From positions 252,003 to 316,002 of the forward strand of contig AYMW01000003.1 in assembly GCA_000496475.1 (NCBI GenBank): a DNA stretch of 64,000 bases, read 5' to 3'. Of the stretch, positions 9,201 through 17,700 are shown piece by piece (position 1 is the first letter of the stretch; each line of letters starts with the position of its first letter). The stretch comes from Betaproteobacteria bacterium MOLA814 (GTDB taxonomy: Bacteria > Pseudomonadota > Gammaproteobacteria > Burkholderiales > Burkholderiaceae_C). The notes below the pieces were generated by a model, which had not been told where the DNA came from, made no database searches, and was given only the letters and a program-made list of their open reading frames with translations. Position numbers and translations under genes: made by a program.

Positions 9201-9845
9201 TTTGGCCTAACCACCGGCTTGCGTGGCGCATTGCACATAGGTGGGCCAGATGCGTTCAATCAGCCTAGGCTCAACGGCGAGGTCAATACGGTTGATGCGC
9301 GTTACAAAGCGTACGGGCAAGACTTGCGGGTCAAGCGTGGCCGCTTGCTATTTGCAGGCCGCCCCGACACGCCCCAAATCGACTTGTTGGCCGTACGCGC
9401 CATGACAGAACCTGAAGTTGGCGTACAAGTTCAAGGTTCATTGAAAAATCCAAAAGTGACCCTTTACGCCAACGTCGCCATGCCAGACAGCGACAAATTA
9501 AGCTGGTTGCTGCTGGGTCATCCCGGCGCGCGTGGCGGTTCCGAGGCGGCGATGATTCAGAACGCAATTGTGGGCTTGGTTGGCGACAACCAAGGCTTCG
9601 CCGACGTGGTCGATGAATTCAGCATTGAAGGCGAGTCTCGTCAGACTGATGGCAGCACACGGGCAGCGCAATTGACTGTCGGCAAACAACTTGGAGAGCG
9701 CATTTACACCAGTTACACGCGTTCTGTAGCCAGTATCCAAGGCCTGCTATCTATCCACCTAAAACTCAGTAACAGCCTGTCGGTTCGCGCACAAACTGGA
9801 GAGGCCAACAACGTTGACCTGGTATGGAGCCGTGCTTACGACTGA
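6267..9845 (+). CDS. tamB: Translocation and assembly module subunit TamB (DUF490/AsmA-like)
   Basis: A protein of up to 1192 residues anchored by one N-terminal membrane segment (about residues 27-48), followed by a long beta-rich repetitive periplasmic region and the conserved C-terminal DUF490 domain (RLNGEVNTVDARYKAYGQDL onward, then VGKQLGERIYTSYT). TamB forms a hydrophobic groove bridging inner and outer membranes and partners TamA, encoded just upstream. The frame can open with TTG at 6267, overlapping the tamA stop by 4 bases, or with ATG at 6294, which would shorten it by 9 residues. The C-terminus is complete. Confidence 0.87.
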   Translation: MNATAPALSMPEPPATVAKRWMRSVLIAPLVVAVLLSLLLLGLWVWSGSAGSLATAANMVNQWVPTVHISNAQGSVRNGGKIDNIAWHRETRSASVQGLDWTWELQVDWLEQAQQQWRTLTRQDTGTGIDTRLKHPLLRSAIHIERIVWADTSASETDSPPLALPSDIAPPVAWHLDLSVGRITVERGLDTHEVSQLRARYNFAGGTAQHLLTVEELRYGELAANAQLALNMGGTWPVEASFEARSSTSIVSPHVASQQLEAQVSLSGHLGGAQRNEAIAPGRLNVSASAQANSRHLLRAQAVILPWAAQPLNSVTVTLQQFDIARWMPLGSGVPSTDLSGHFALAPGTGDSWSAALQLSQASTHSLPPAQASAHITRSADRLHVSKLAITLGKSGTSVGSSSVGGTAWLQGDVSLDLSSKQVQATLTGGAPGLALNTELNANTTLHSMPVGQLSVQVSDIHRLVSWVNQLGQRTQLIAALPVLSSGKLDLKASFTGSGQVQATLNAQQLSMPDGLNNGHNAWTLQQARVVISNTWQDLRVSLLAQTDIPGMANDLRLSANTRLNIPTKQPGDMGWSDLRWQLDWRDKAAHNWLVRSSSPWSGQLRAGIASGNASGVSLGLQNCDEAQCLSRINWQAWSASAAGVDIRGTLANLNTAAFETLLPYQARTWRSNVALGGTWRARFGPQRLTDIALNLATTNGDIEVVTSNSAHWQAIGLNKLAVQAQWLGTQLQANAALSSGLIGHASAHLTTSLKPLGWGIQATPNAPVKASATLDLNELIWLSPWLPSTLHIGGKLLANVQLGGTHSHPLPSASLTGSNLSLKHAYGDFDVGGGQLQAQLDPQGVDIERLYVHGVVDKAQGGYAIATGRLNWGQGARSAHPSTSHLALELKGFQAASKADRRVRISGELLSQWQLQRLGLSGSLTVDKADITLGKINAPSLGDDVVIEGLAAPAPSNSLPLNLDINLSLGDAFKVSGFGLTTGLRGALHIGGPDAFNQPRLNGEVNTVDARYKAYGQDLRVKRGRLLFAGRPDTPQIDLLAVRAMTEPEVGVQVQGSLKNPKVTLYANVAMPDSDKLSWLLLGHPGARGGSEAAMIQNAIVGLVGDNQGFADVVDEFSIEGESRQTDGSTRAAQLTVGKQLGERIYTSYTRSVASIQGLLSIHLKLSNSLSVRAQTGEANNVDLVWSRAYD

Positions 9846-9871
9846 GTGTCTAGCAACCATCTGGTAGCTTT

Positions 9872-9896
9872 AAAAACAGGTACAAGTACCTATTTT
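9872..9896 (+). terminator. Possible terminator after tamB
   Basis: AAAACAGGT and ACCTATTTT form an imperfect stem (one C/A mismatch) around the loop ACAAGT, ending in a TTTT run. It lies 27 bases after the tamB stop and 32 before pilB. Confidence 0.4.
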
Positions 9897-9927
9897 CATA
9901 CGCCTCATAGGCTTACACAGTGGCCCT

Positions 9928-11148
9928 ATGAATTACATTCCTCCAGCATTACAACTTGGAGCCGCCGACACGTGGCAGCGGCTGCTGCAGGTTGCCATGG
10001 AACACCGAGCATCTGACATTCATTTAGAGCCTCACGCCAGCGGACTAACAGCACGTGTACGTATAGACGGTGTATTGGTGGCTGCCACCCACATAGGGGC
10101 TGCTCCCATAGACGCAGCACTCAAAGACTCGCTGCGCTCCTATATCAAAATCAGCGCGTCCATGGATATCGCACAACAGCGCCTACCTCAAGACGGGCAT
10201 TGGCTGGCCAAGCTGCCCAACAACGGCACCCAAGACTGCCGCATCGCCAGCATGCCGACGGCTATGGGAGAAAAGCTAGTCATACGCTTGTTGGCCAACA
10301 ACAGCCAGTGCACACCGTTGGCGCAGTTGGGCTACAACACTGATCAGCTGGCCACATTGCACAGCAGCTTGCGTGCACCACATGGCCTCATTCTCATGAC
10401 AGGTCCCACGGGCTGTGGCAAAACCACGAGTATTTACAGCGCCCTGCAAACACTAGACTTGGCCCACATCAATGTGTGCACCATTGAAGACCCTGTGGAG
10501 TTGTTGCTAACCCAGGTGCATCAAATTCAAGTCAATGAAACAGCAGGGTTGAGCTTTACAGCGGCACTGCGCGCCATATTGCGCCAAGACCCAGATGTGA
10601 TTGTGGTGGGTGAAATACGCGACAAAACCAGTGCGCACATGGCCGTGCAGGCAGCTCAAACTGGGCACTTGGTTATATCTACTTTGCATGCCAACAATGC
10701 GCCACAAGCTATCACGCGTTTGATACACATGGGGGTCGCGGCTGTGGACTTGACCTCAAGCATCCAACTTATTACCGCACAACGGCTGTTGCGTGAGCTG
10801 TGTCCCATGTGCAAGGAGCCCACCGCTTTGACCCCGTTACAAGCACAGGTCTGGCACCACAACGGACTGGCCGTACCAGAGTTTGTATACCAACCACCGC
10901 ACAAGCCAACGGAGTGCCTTGCATGTATCAATGGGTATATGGGCAGGTTCGGTATTTATCAAATGCTCGCCATGACAACAACACTGGGGCAAGCTTGCTT
11001 ACACCACGGTGATGAGCAATCGTTGCAAACGGCTGCAACGCAATCTGGCACACACACGCTGGCTCACAACGCGCTGCAGCGAATTTCTCAAGGCAGCACA
11101 AGCTGGCAAGAGGCCTTGCGACACGTCACCTTGGAAGTCGCTCAATGA
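9928..11148 (+). CDS. pilB: Type IV pilus assembly ATPase, short PilB-type (GspE family)
   Basis: A 406-residue secretion ATPase that powers pilus extension. It has Walker A GPTGCGKT (159-166), the Asp box TIEDPVE (185-191), Walker B DPDVIVVGEIRD (221-232), the His box ending STLH (251-254), and a four-cysteine zinc site (C292/C295 and C330/C333), which separates PilB/GspE from PilT. Usual PilB is around 570 residues. This one begins at the N2 domain (MEHRASDIHLEPH), so the N-terminal MshEN/T2SSE_N domain is absent. The stop overlaps the pilC ATG as ATGA. Catalytic motifs are intact, so activity is plausible. Confidence 0.85.
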   Translation: MNYIPPALQLGAADTWQRLLQVAMEHRASDIHLEPHASGLTARVRIDGVLVAATHIGAAPIDAALKDSLRSYIKISASMDIAQQRLPQDGHWLAKLPNNGTQDCRIASMPTAMGEKLVIRLLANNSQCTPLAQLGYNTDQLATLHSSLRAPHGLILMTGPTGCGKTTSIYSALQTLDLAHINVCTIEDPVELLLTQVHQIQVNETAGLSFTAALRAILRQDPDVIVVGEIRDKTSAHMAVQAAQTGHLVISTLHANNAPQAITRLIHMGVAAVDLTSSIQLITAQRLLRELCPMCKEPTALTPLQAQVWHHNGLAVPEFVYQPPHKPTECLACINGYMGRFGIYQMLAMTTTLGQACLHHGDEQSLQTAATQSGTHTLAHNALQRISQGSTSWQEALRHVTLEVAQ

Positions 11149-11237
11149 CACGCTGGACATGGCATGCCCAAGACCATTCTGGACGGACCTGCAGCGGCGA
11201 AGTATCGGCCAGTAGCAACCAAGCTGCTTTGCAGTAA
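11145..11237 (+). pseudogene. pilC: Detached first 30 codons of pilC, ended by an in-frame TAA
   Basis: From the ATG at 11145, overlapping the pilB stop as ATGA, the translation is a recognisable PilC leader: TRWTWHAQDHSGRT, then a Gly-Glu-x-x-Ala-type strand, then NQAALQ. It stops at TAA 11235-11237. The frame continues without shift into VRNLGVYAAQVYAI and the rest of pilC, so one base change (for example CAA, GAA or AAA to TAA) explains the break. The overlap with pilB shows this was the original start. Confidence 0.7.
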
Positions 11238-11246
11238 GTTCGCAAC

Positions 11247-12389
11247 TTGGGGGTGTACGCCGCGCAGGTGTATGCCATCAACAGCAAGCCGCAAGTCACA
11301 AGCCAACAACCCTCGAGCAACAAACGCCACCAAGTCAGCGGCAAACAAGTGTTGTGGCTCACGCAACAACTGGCTTTTTTGTGTGCGGCAGGACTGCCAC
11401 TGCTAACCGCCTTGGTGCTGCTGCGTGGTCAAACATTACCTGCAGCCTTGACTGGTGTTATTAACCAACTGCACCACGACTTGCAACAAGGGCTCACGTT
11501 GCCCAAGGCGTTCGAGGCACAGAGTCACATTTTTTCGTCAGCCTACGTCGGTACGCTGCAAGCAGCGCATGGCAGCGGTTTGCTAGGCGAAGCATTCAGT
11601 CGGTTGGCCATACAGCTTGCGTTCAAGGCCAGGCTGCATGCGCAAGTGCGCAGCGCTTTGAGTTACCCACTGTTGCTGTTGGTGCTCACCCTATTGATAG
11701 TCAGCGCCTTGTTGCTATTGATAGTCCCTACTTTTGAGATGCAGTTTGCCAGCCAAGGCTTGAGCCTGCCTTGGCCGACCCAAGTCCTGCTCGGGGCATC
11801 TCGCTGGCTAACAGCGTATGCAGGTCTTGTAGCGGTGGTGGTGACTGTTACAGCGGTGGTGCTGCACCGATGGATACGCGTCAACCAAGCGACGCCCTCC
11901 AAGCGGTTCCAGCAATACCGTCTCTGGTGGCATACCTTGCTTGTACATACACCGGTACTTGGCCCGTGGTTGTGGCGCATCATTGGGGCGCAGTGGGCGC
12001 AATGCTGTGCGCAGCTGTTGGCAAGCGGCTTGCCGCTGCTTGAGGCATTGGCTCACGCGCGAGCCACTGTAGCCAATACGCAGGTCCAGGCCAAGCTGCA
12101 CACAATGCGGCTGTCTATAGAGTCTGGTGTTGCGCTGAGCTTGGCATTGCAGCAAGAAGCCCTCTTTGAGGCCAACCTATGGGCTGTGTGCGCTGTGGGA
12201 GAAGCCACTGGCGATATGGCGCAAGCCCTCAACCATGCCAGCACCATGTTGGAGGTGCAGTGCACGCAGCAGCTCAAGGTCTTTACCAGTTTGCTTGAGC
12301 CGGTGGCCGTTGTGGTTGTTGGCGCCGTCATTGGTGCTATTGTCTTGGCCATGTATTGGCCTATTTTCGAGCTTGGACGTACTGTGTAA
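11247..12389 (+). CDS. pilC: Type IV pilus inner-membrane platform protein PilC (GspF family), interrupted near its N-terminus
   Basis: This is the open part of pilC after the in-frame TAA at 11235. It has 380 codons from a TTG at 11247, with no convincing ribosome site. It keeps both GspF domains and the expected membrane segments: about residues 137-159 (YPLLLLVLTLLIVSALLLLI), 190-210, and the C-terminal LEPVAVVVVGAVIGAIVLAMYW. PilC couples the PilB motor to pilin assembly. Only about 34 N-terminal residues are lost. The protein might still be made by restart or stop-codon readthrough, or the gene may be dead; a sequence error is also possible. The stop overlaps pilD as TAATG. Confidence 0.8.
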   Translation: MGVYAAQVYAINSKPQVTSQQPSSNKRHQVSGKQVLWLTQQLAFLCAAGLPLLTALVLLRGQTLPAALTGVINQLHHDLQQGLTLPKAFEAQSHIFSSAYVGTLQAAHGSGLLGEAFSRLAIQLAFKARLHAQVRSALSYPLLLLVLTLLIVSALLLLIVPTFEMQFASQGLSLPWPTQVLLGASRWLTAYAGLVAVVVTVTAVVLHRWIRVNQATPSKRFQQYRLWWHTLLVHTPVLGPWLWRIIGAQWAQCCAQLLASGLPLLEALAHARATVANTQVQAKLHTMRLSIESGVALSLALQQEALFEANLWAVCAVGEATGDMAQALNHASTMLEVQCTQQLKVFTSLLEPVAVVVVGAVIGAIVLAMYWPIFELGRTV

Positions 12390-13297
12390 TGGGTTCTTTA
12401 TCTGCACAGTTGACGTCAAACCCACCGCTGTGGCTAGCCTTGATGGGCTTGTTGGGCCTCACTATGGGCAGTTTTGCCTGCGTGGTGGTTTTACGCCTGC
12501 CCGTTAGGCTGATGTCGCAGTTTGGCAATACAGCGGGCCTGCCTCAAGCAAACCAGCCCAACGACCCAAACGACTCACACCGATCTCGATGCCCCAACTG
12601 CAACCATCAACTGCGCTGGCTAGACCTGATACCTGTGCTCAGTTGGCTGGCCCTACGCGGCCAATGCGCGCATTGCAAACAAGCCATTTCAAAGCTGTAC
12701 ATCGTTCTTGAATTGCTGGTGTGTGCCTGGTTTATGTGGTGCACTTATGCCGTCATTGCTCAGCCTTTGACAACGCTACATCCCACAGCTACAGCGTTGG
12801 CTTGGTCCATGTGGGGAACGGTATTGTTGTGTTGCTTGCTCATAGATGCCAGGTACATGCTGCTGCCCGATGTACTCACACTGCCCTTGCTGGCAATGGG
12901 TTTGTTAGCAAGCGCAACATCACTCACACCCCAAAGCTTTCAAGCATCATGTATGAGCGCTGGCGCTGCATGGCTTGTGCTGTGGACAATCGCTAAGTGT
13001 TACCACCTCACGACCAACAGGCACGGCATGGGCCAAGGTGATATCAAGCTGTTCGCAGCGCTGGGTGCATGGCAAGGACTCGACGCACTGCCGTGGATTT
13101 TGCTTGGCGCGTCGCTGGCAGGTACAGTTGTAGGTGCGGTCTCACACCACCGGAAAACGGCGCAGACCGGCACGCTGACCCCAACCAGGGCGACCGATCT
13201 GGGGCTAGATGCACAAGCGATTGCATTTGGCCCTTACTTGGTCCTTTGTGCCATGCTCTACCAAGTGCTGATTCATTTGACGCGGCCCTTGAACTGA
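12389..13297 (+). CDS. pilD: Prepilin leader peptidase / N-methyltransferase PilD
   Basis: A 302-residue polytopic aspartic protease (A24 family) that removes the prepilin leader and methylates the new N-terminus. Two CxxC pairs (CPNC near 68-71, CAHC near 93-96) form the zinc site of the cytoplasmic loop. The catalytic aspartates are in LLIDARYMLLPD and in GMGQGDIKLFAALGAW. I chose ATG 12389, overlapping the pilC stop as TAATG, over an upstream in-frame start at 12356 inside pilC, because MGSLSAQL then leads directly into the first membrane segment. All motifs are intact even though pilC is interrupted. No pilin gene is in the window. Confidence 0.9.
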   Translation: MGSLSAQLTSNPPLWLALMGLLGLTMGSFACVVVLRLPVRLMSQFGNTAGLPQANQPNDPNDSHRSRCPNCNHQLRWLDLIPVLSWLALRGQCAHCKQAISKLYIVLELLVCAWFMWCTYAVIAQPLTTLHPTATALAWSMWGTVLLCCLLIDARYMLLPDVLTLPLLAMGLLASATSLTPQSFQASCMSAGAAWLVLWTIAKCYHLTTNRHGMGQGDIKLFAALGAWQGLDALPWILLGASLAGTVVGAVSHHRKTAQTGTLTPTRATDLGLDAQAIAFGPYLVLCAMLYQVLIHLTRPLN

Positions 13298-13328
13298 CAA
13301 CTATTTTTGTTTGGATGACAAGCTACAC

Positions 13329-13967
13329 ATGACCCTCAACCCAACCACGCACATCGCCACACAACACGTATGGGGACTGACTGGCGGCATTGGCAGCGGC
13401 AAATCGACAGTGGCTGCCATGCTGGCAGATCTAGGGGCAGTTGTTGTAGACGCAGACGTCTTGTCACGTGGTCTGACCGCAGTTGACGGCGTCGCCATGC
13501 CAAGCATTGCCAAAGAGTTTGGCCATGCCATGGTGTTGGCTGATGGTTCTCTCAACCGCGACAGCATGCGAGCACTAGTCTTTCACACCCCAGCAGCTAA
13601 AGAGCAATTGCAAGCGCTCCTACATCCTCTTATACAAAAGGCTATAACGCTGGCTGTTGCGCACGCTTTTGAACAACAGGGTGCCTCTCACGTGGTGTGT
13701 GATATTCCACTGCTGGTGGAATCTGCGCATTGGCGACAATCGTTCAACACCATCTGGGTGGTGGACTGCGATGAGCGCACCCAAATGGATAGGGTGATGG
13801 CTAGAAGCCTGTTGCGCGCAGCGCAAGTGACCGCCATCATGGCCAATCAAGCCACTAGAACGCAGAGAAATACGGCAGCTGACGTCTTGATATACAACCA
13901 AGGTATTAGTTTAGAAGGTCTGCGGCACAACGTGCAATCGGTTGCAAATCAACTGGGATTATCATAG
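13329..13967 (+). CDS. coaE: Dephospho-CoA kinase
   Basis: A 212-residue P-loop kinase catalysing the last step of coenzyme A synthesis, phosphorylation of dephospho-CoA. The P-loop LTGGIGSGKST is at residues 17-27. DADVLSR and CDIPLLVES follow at the expected spacing for CoaE. I prefer ATG 13329; a TTG at 13311 in the same frame would add six residues. It sits between pilD and zapD, an order common in beta- and gammaproteobacteria. Confidence 0.93.
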   Translation: MTLNPTTHIATQHVWGLTGGIGSGKSTVAAMLADLGAVVVDADVLSRGLTAVDGVAMPSIAKEFGHAMVLADGSLNRDSMRALVFHTPAAKEQLQALLHPLIQKAITLAVAHAFEQQGASHVVCDIPLLVESAHWRQSFNTIWVVDCDERTQMDRVMARSLLRAAQVTAIMANQATRTQRNTAADVLIYNQGISLEGLRHNVQSVANQLGLS

Positions 13968-13984
13968 ATGAACACAGCCGCCCT

Positions 13985-14003
13985 CCAGCCCGTTGCCGGC
14001 TGG
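13985..14003 (+). other. Small hairpin between coaE and zapD
   Basis: CCAGCC and GGCTGG form a perfect 6-base stem around the 7-base loop CGTTGCC. It lacks a T-run, so it is not a standard terminator. It could be an attenuating hairpin or chance. Confidence 0.25.
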
Positions 14004-14040
14004 TCTTAGGCAGATTAGATTTACCAACTTCGGCCCATTT

Positions 14041-14796
14041 GTGATCGTTTACGAATACCCATTTAGTGAAAGAATTCGAACTTACTTGCGCGTAGAGCGC
14101 TTGTTGGAACGACTGCTTGACTTGCAACATAGAGACAGCGCCAACGACCACCATTTCGCGCTACAAACATTGTTTGAGATGATGGACATCACGTCGCGCG
14201 CCGACGTGCGAGGGGACTTGCTCAAGGACCTTGACAAACAAAAGTCTAACTTGGTCGCGTACAAAGACAATCCCAACATTGACTCAAGTATGCTCAAAAA
14301 CCTGCTGGCGCAGATAGAGACGTGCCACAAACAGTTGTCAGCAACACCGGGCAAGCCAGGCCAGTCGTTAAACGATTCTGAGTGGCTGATGACCTTGCGT
14401 GGCCGCATGGGCATACCAGCGGGCACCTGTGAATTTGACCTCCCGGGATACCACGACTGGCTGCACAGCAGCGTACAACAACGCCAAACACAGCTGACCG
14501 GCTGGTCTAGTGCTTTTATGCCTGTTTACAAAGCCTTGCAACTGATTTTACGTTTGCTGCGGGACAACTCATCACCCAAAACAGTCAGCGCGCCTGGGGG
14601 CAGTTTTCAGCAGCAGTTGTCACAAGGCCGCAGCTTTCATTTGCTGCGCATAGAGGTGCCAACCAACAGCGGACTGATTCCTGAAATAAGCGGCAACCGC
14701 ATGCTCATTGCGGTTCGCTTTATGTCGGCCGATGAACAGCGGCGCTTGCAGCCCGTTAAAGACGATGTCAACTTTGTCATCAGTTTATGCAGTTAA
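14041..14796 (+). CDS. zapD: Cell division protein ZapD
   Basis: A 251-residue ZapD (formerly YacF/DUF1342), which binds FtsZ and bundles its filaments at midcell. The N-terminus VIVYEYPFSERIRTYLRVERLL is the family hallmark, followed by the central FEMMDITSRADVRGDLLKDLDKQ segment. I start it at GTG 14041, because the family begins at this point; the same frame stays open to a TTG at 13993, which adds unconserved residues. It is flanked by coaE and yacG, the usual context. The protein should be cytosolic. Confidence 0.9.
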   Translation: MIVYEYPFSERIRTYLRVERLLERLLDLQHRDSANDHHFALQTLFEMMDITSRADVRGDLLKDLDKQKSNLVAYKDNPNIDSSMLKNLLAQIETCHKQLSATPGKPGQSLNDSEWLMTLRGRMGIPAGTCEFDLPGYHDWLHSSVQQRQTQLTGWSSAFMPVYKALQLILRLLRDNSSPKTVSAPGGSFQQQLSQGRSFHLLRIEVPTNSGLIPEISGNRMLIAVRFMSADEQRRLQPVKDDVNFVISLCS

Positions 14797-14816
14797 ACCC
14801 AATGTGAGCGTACCGC

Positions 14817-15035
14817 ATGCATAGTCCCAGAGACATCCCGCCCGTTTTCAAGCCGCATGTTGTGAAGTGCCCCACTTGCGGATTGGACAGCATTTACGCA
14901 GCCAGTAACCCCTACCGCCCTTTTTGCCGTGAGGCTTGCAAGCTCATAGACTTGGGTGCTTGGGCCAGTGAGTCTTTCAGCGTGCCCGCACCGGACGCCG
15001 ACCCACTCAGCGAATTCGACGCACCTAAAGACTAG
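14817..15035 (+). CDS. yacG: DNA gyrase inhibitor YacG
   Basis: A 72-residue zinc-finger protein. Cysteines C18, C21, C37 and C41 (CPTC...CREAC) form the YacG zinc site, and the [10 protein letters not shown] motif follows. YacG of E. coli binds GyrB and inhibits gyrase. Length is normal. It follows zapD by 20 bases and its stop overlaps that of mutT on the other strand by 4 bases (15032-15035). Confidence 0.92.
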   Translation: MHSPRDIPPVFKPHVVKCPTCGLDSIYAASNPYRPFCREACKLIDLGAWASESFSVPAPDADPLSEFDAPKD

Positions 15036-15511
15036 GCAGCGTCGTTATGGTCTGCTGGCATGTTTTCAAGCCACGCCAATACAGGCAGAGTCCCAGGCAA
15101 GATTGGTGATGCTTGACATGGCAACTGTGTCCATACAAAGTCTTGACCTTCACGCATGGTCAACTCTCCTGCCCAATCCAACACCTTGCAAAAGTGCAAC
15201 CTAACCAACGCATGGGGGTAGTCCACCATATCAACGCGCAAGTTATAAGCTTGTCCAATGGTGATGCCAATTTCTTCTTGCAGTTCACGGCGAAGGGCTT
15301 GTTCAACCGTTTCGCCAATTTCCAGCTTGCCACCTGGAAATTCCCAGTAACCGCCGTAGTCTTTGTCACTGGGGCGCGTGGTGAGTAAATAGTGCCCATC
15401 AGCGCGCATCAATATACCAACAGCTACATTCACCACTGTGCGCGGCTTACCTTCCATGTCAGCCCCACGGCTGTGCTGCGGATCAGCCACTAAAATATTA
15501 CGTTGAGTCAC
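15032..15511 (-). CDS. mutT: MutT-type 8-oxo-dGTP diphosphatase (Nudix hydrolase)
   Basis: A 159-residue Nudix hydrolase. The full Nudix box spans residues 61-83, with E67 and the REL-Q-EE-I-G core. FPGGK precedes it as in MutT. MutT removes 8-oxo-dGTP from the nucleotide pool and prevents A:T to C:G mutations; other nucleoside diphosphate substrates cannot be excluded. The start at 15511 overlaps the DUF815 gene end by 14 bases; Met19 ([12 protein letters not shown]) is a possible alternative start nearer the conserved fold. Confidence 0.85.
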   Translation of the reverse strand: MTQRNILVADPQHSRGADMEGKPRTVVNVAVGILMRADGHYLLTTRPSDKDYGGYWEFPGGKLEIGETVEQALRRELQEEIGITIGQAYNLRVDMVDYPHALVRLHFCKVLDWAGELTMREGQDFVWTQLPCQASPILPGTLPVLAWLENMPADHNDAA

Positions 15512-16481
15512 GTACTGATGACTTCAGGTCATGCTGTAACGCCGCATAATCGCGGGCAAATTGGTACGCCACGCGGCCGCTGCGCGAACCGCGCTCAAGT
15601 GCCCACAACAAAGCATGCGGCTTTGCAGTCTCAACGTCAACCTGCTGACCAACAAAGTGCTGCAACCATTGGTTGACAATCACAATATATTCGTCTTGAC
15701 TAAATGGGTAGAAACTCACCCACAAGCCAAAGCGCTCAGACAGCGATATTTTTTCTTCCACGCCCTCGCCTGGGTGAACCTCACCGTCTGGCGTGTGTTT
15801 GTAGCTGAGGTTCTCGCTCATGTATTCAGGCAACAAATGACGCCGATTACTGGTAGCGTACACCAGCACGTTTGCGCCGCTGGCGGCAATAGACCCGTCC
15901 AAAATTGATTTGAGAGCTTTGTAAGCAGGGTCACCGTCTTCAAAACTCAAGTCATCGCAGTACACAATGAAGCGCTCGTCGCGATTGGCAACCAAATCGA
16001 CAATATCGGGCAGGTCAACGAGGTCATTTTTATCAACCTCTATCAAGCGCAGACCATGAGCTGCATAGGCGTGCAAGCAGGCTTTAATCAACGATGATTT
16101 GCCGGTACCTCGTGCGCCAGTTAACAACACATTGTTGGCCGGCAGACCTTTCATAAAATGCTCAGTATTGCGTCGAATTTTTTCTTTTTGATCGTCTATT
16201 TCTTGCAGGTCGTCTAGAGCCATCGGCGCAACGTGCGCTACAGGCATCAACTGTGCGCCACCTGCCCGCGTACGCCTGTATCTAAACGCTATGCTGACAG
16301 ACCAGTCTGGCTCTATTAACAGTTGATGCTGATGCGTTGTCTGCAAGTGCGCGATCAGCGTGTCGGCACGCAGTAACAATTGTTGCAACAAGGCTTGTGT
16401 GGTGTCTGCGATCATGGCGTTAAGGGCTGGCGTGGCTGGAAACAAAAAATCAGCTGCGGTAATCGGCGTTGATGGTGACAT
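15498..16481 (-). CDS. DUF815 family AAA+ ATP-binding protein
   Basis: A 327-residue ATPase of the DUF815 group. The Walker A motif is GARGTGKSS; Walker B-like residues are in [15 protein letters not shown]; an arginine/sensor region follows in [14 protein letters not shown]. In most Burkholderiales the gene sits between argJ and mutT, as here; I know of no firm biological role for it. The conserved region begins soon after ATG 16481, so I chose that start. The frame extends to 16520, deeper into argJ. The gene overlaps the argJ end by 32 bases, suggesting coupling. Confidence 0.82.
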   Translation of the reverse strand: MSPSTPITAADFLFPATPALNAMIADTTQALLQQLLLRADTLIAHLQTTHQHQLLIEPDWSVSIAFRYRRTRAGGAQLMPVAHVAPMALDDLQEIDDQKEKIRRNTEHFMKGLPANNVLLTGARGTGKSSLIKACLHAYAAHGLRLIEVDKNDLVDLPDIVDLVANRDERFIVYCDDLSFEDGDPAYKALKSILDGSIAASGANVLVYATSNRRHLLPEYMSENLSYKHTPDGEVHPGEGVEEKISLSERFGLWVSFYPFSQDEYIVIVNQWLQHFVGQQVDVETAKPHALLWALERGSRSGRVAYQFARDYAALQHDLKSSVRDST

Positions 16482-17673
16482 AGTCGTGGCTAAAGTCACA
16501 TGTCCACACTGTTTCTGCACAACTACCGCGTCCTAAATCAATACCAATCGTGATTTCAGGCTTGGCCATGACCAAGGCGCCGCTGGCTTCGGTGTAGCTG
16601 GGATGGATACCACCGTTGCTGGCCACGTGGACGTCATCCAGATGCACGTTGACATGATCAACATGTAAGTCAGCAATACCAGCGTAGCCAATGGCAGCCA
16701 ATATGCGGCCTAGATTAGGGTCGCTGGCAAAGAATGCCGTCTTAACCAAGGGAGAATGGGCCCCCGCATAAGCCACTTTCAGCCACTCTTCTGTGTTGCC
16801 CCCCCCCGCCACACGTATGGTGATGAATTTGGTCGCACCCTCGCCGTCTCGCACAATGGCATGTGCCAAGAACTGAGATACAGCCAACAAAGCCTCCAGC
16901 AAGGCTGGTGCTTCAGCCCAATTTGTAACTGGTTGATGTCCGGCTTGACCAGTGGCAATAACCACAAAACTGTCGTTGGTGGACGTGTCGCCGTCCACGG
17001 TGACACGGTTGAACGACTGGTCGGCCATGCGCTGTGCCAAACCCTGCATCAGTGCCGGTGCAATGGCTGCATCGGTGGCCACAAACCCCAGCATGGTCGC
17101 CATATTTGGACGAATCATACCGGCACCTTTGGCAATACCAGTCACCGTAACGGTGTGCCCGTCAATCACGCATTGACGGCTGACAGCTTTTGGCTGCGTG
17201 TCAGTCGTCATGATGCCAATCGCAGCGTCCAGCCACGCATCGGATTGCAAGCTGGCGCAAGCTGCCGCAATGCCAGCGTTCACACGGTCTATGGGCAAAG
17301 GCTCCAAAATAACACCCGTAGAAAACGGCAAGACTTGTTCAGACTTTATACCTAAAGCACTGGCCGCTGTTTGCGTCATAGACAAGGCGTGCAAGAAACC
17401 TGCAGCGCCTGTGCCAGCATTGGCATTGCCCGTGTTAATGGCCAAAGCACGAACGCCTAGGCCCGCCGCTATATGTTGTTGGCACACGCGAACCGGAGCA
17501 GCACAAAAGCGGTTTTGCGTGAACACAGCATCAACCACCGTACCCGCATCTAGAGCGCACACGCTCACATCTTTCCGATTAACTTTTTTAACACCCGCTT
17601 GAACAACACCCCAGCGCACACCTTTAACAGGCAGTACATCGCTGGCATGTGGCGGAGGCAACAACACTGGCAT
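16450..17673 (-). CDS. argJ: Bifunctional glutamate N-acetyltransferase / ornithine acetyltransferase ArgJ
   Basis: A 407-residue ArgJ, which transfers the acetyl group from N-acetylornithine to glutamate and so closes the cyclic arginine pathway. The self-cleavage and nucleophile site is MATMLGF, with Thr193 as the expected nucleophile, preceded by GMIRPN. The oxyanion region [10 protein letters not shown] and substrate motifs [10 protein letters not shown] and GEGATKF are present. Length is typical. Whether it also uses acetyl-CoA, as bifunctional forms do, cannot be told from motifs. It lies 27 bases downstream of secA. Confidence 0.92.
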   Translation of the reverse strand: MPVLLPPPHASDVLPVKGVRWGVVQAGVKKVNRKDVSVCALDAGTVVDAVFTQNRFCAAPVRVCQQHIAAGLGVRALAINTGNANAGTGAAGFLHALSMTQTAASALGIKSEQVLPFSTGVILEPLPIDRVNAGIAAACASLQSDAWLDAAIGIMTTDTQPKAVSRQCVIDGHTVTVTGIAKGAGMIRPNMATMLGFVATDAAIAPALMQGLAQRMADQSFNRVTVDGDTSTNDSFVVIATGQAGHQPVTNWAEAPALLEALLAVSQFLAHAIVRDGEGATKFITIRVAGGGNTEEWLKVAYAGAHSPLVKTAFFASDPNLGRILAAIGYAGIADLHVDHVNVHLDDVHVASNGGIHPSYTEASGALVMAKPEITIGIDLGRGSCAETVWTCDFSHDYVTINADYRS

Positions 17674-17700
17674 GTGAAAACTCCTAAACCTACATCAACG

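Noticed and set aside
11164-11406. 80-codon frame beginning MPKTILDG that bridges the pilC stop
   Set aside because: It reads pilC in another frame. The PilC-like sequence lies in the frame of 11145, so a frameshift does not explain the break better than the TAA.
16756-17355. 199-codon plus-strand frame inside argJ
   Set aside because: Antisense shadow of argJ with no family marks.
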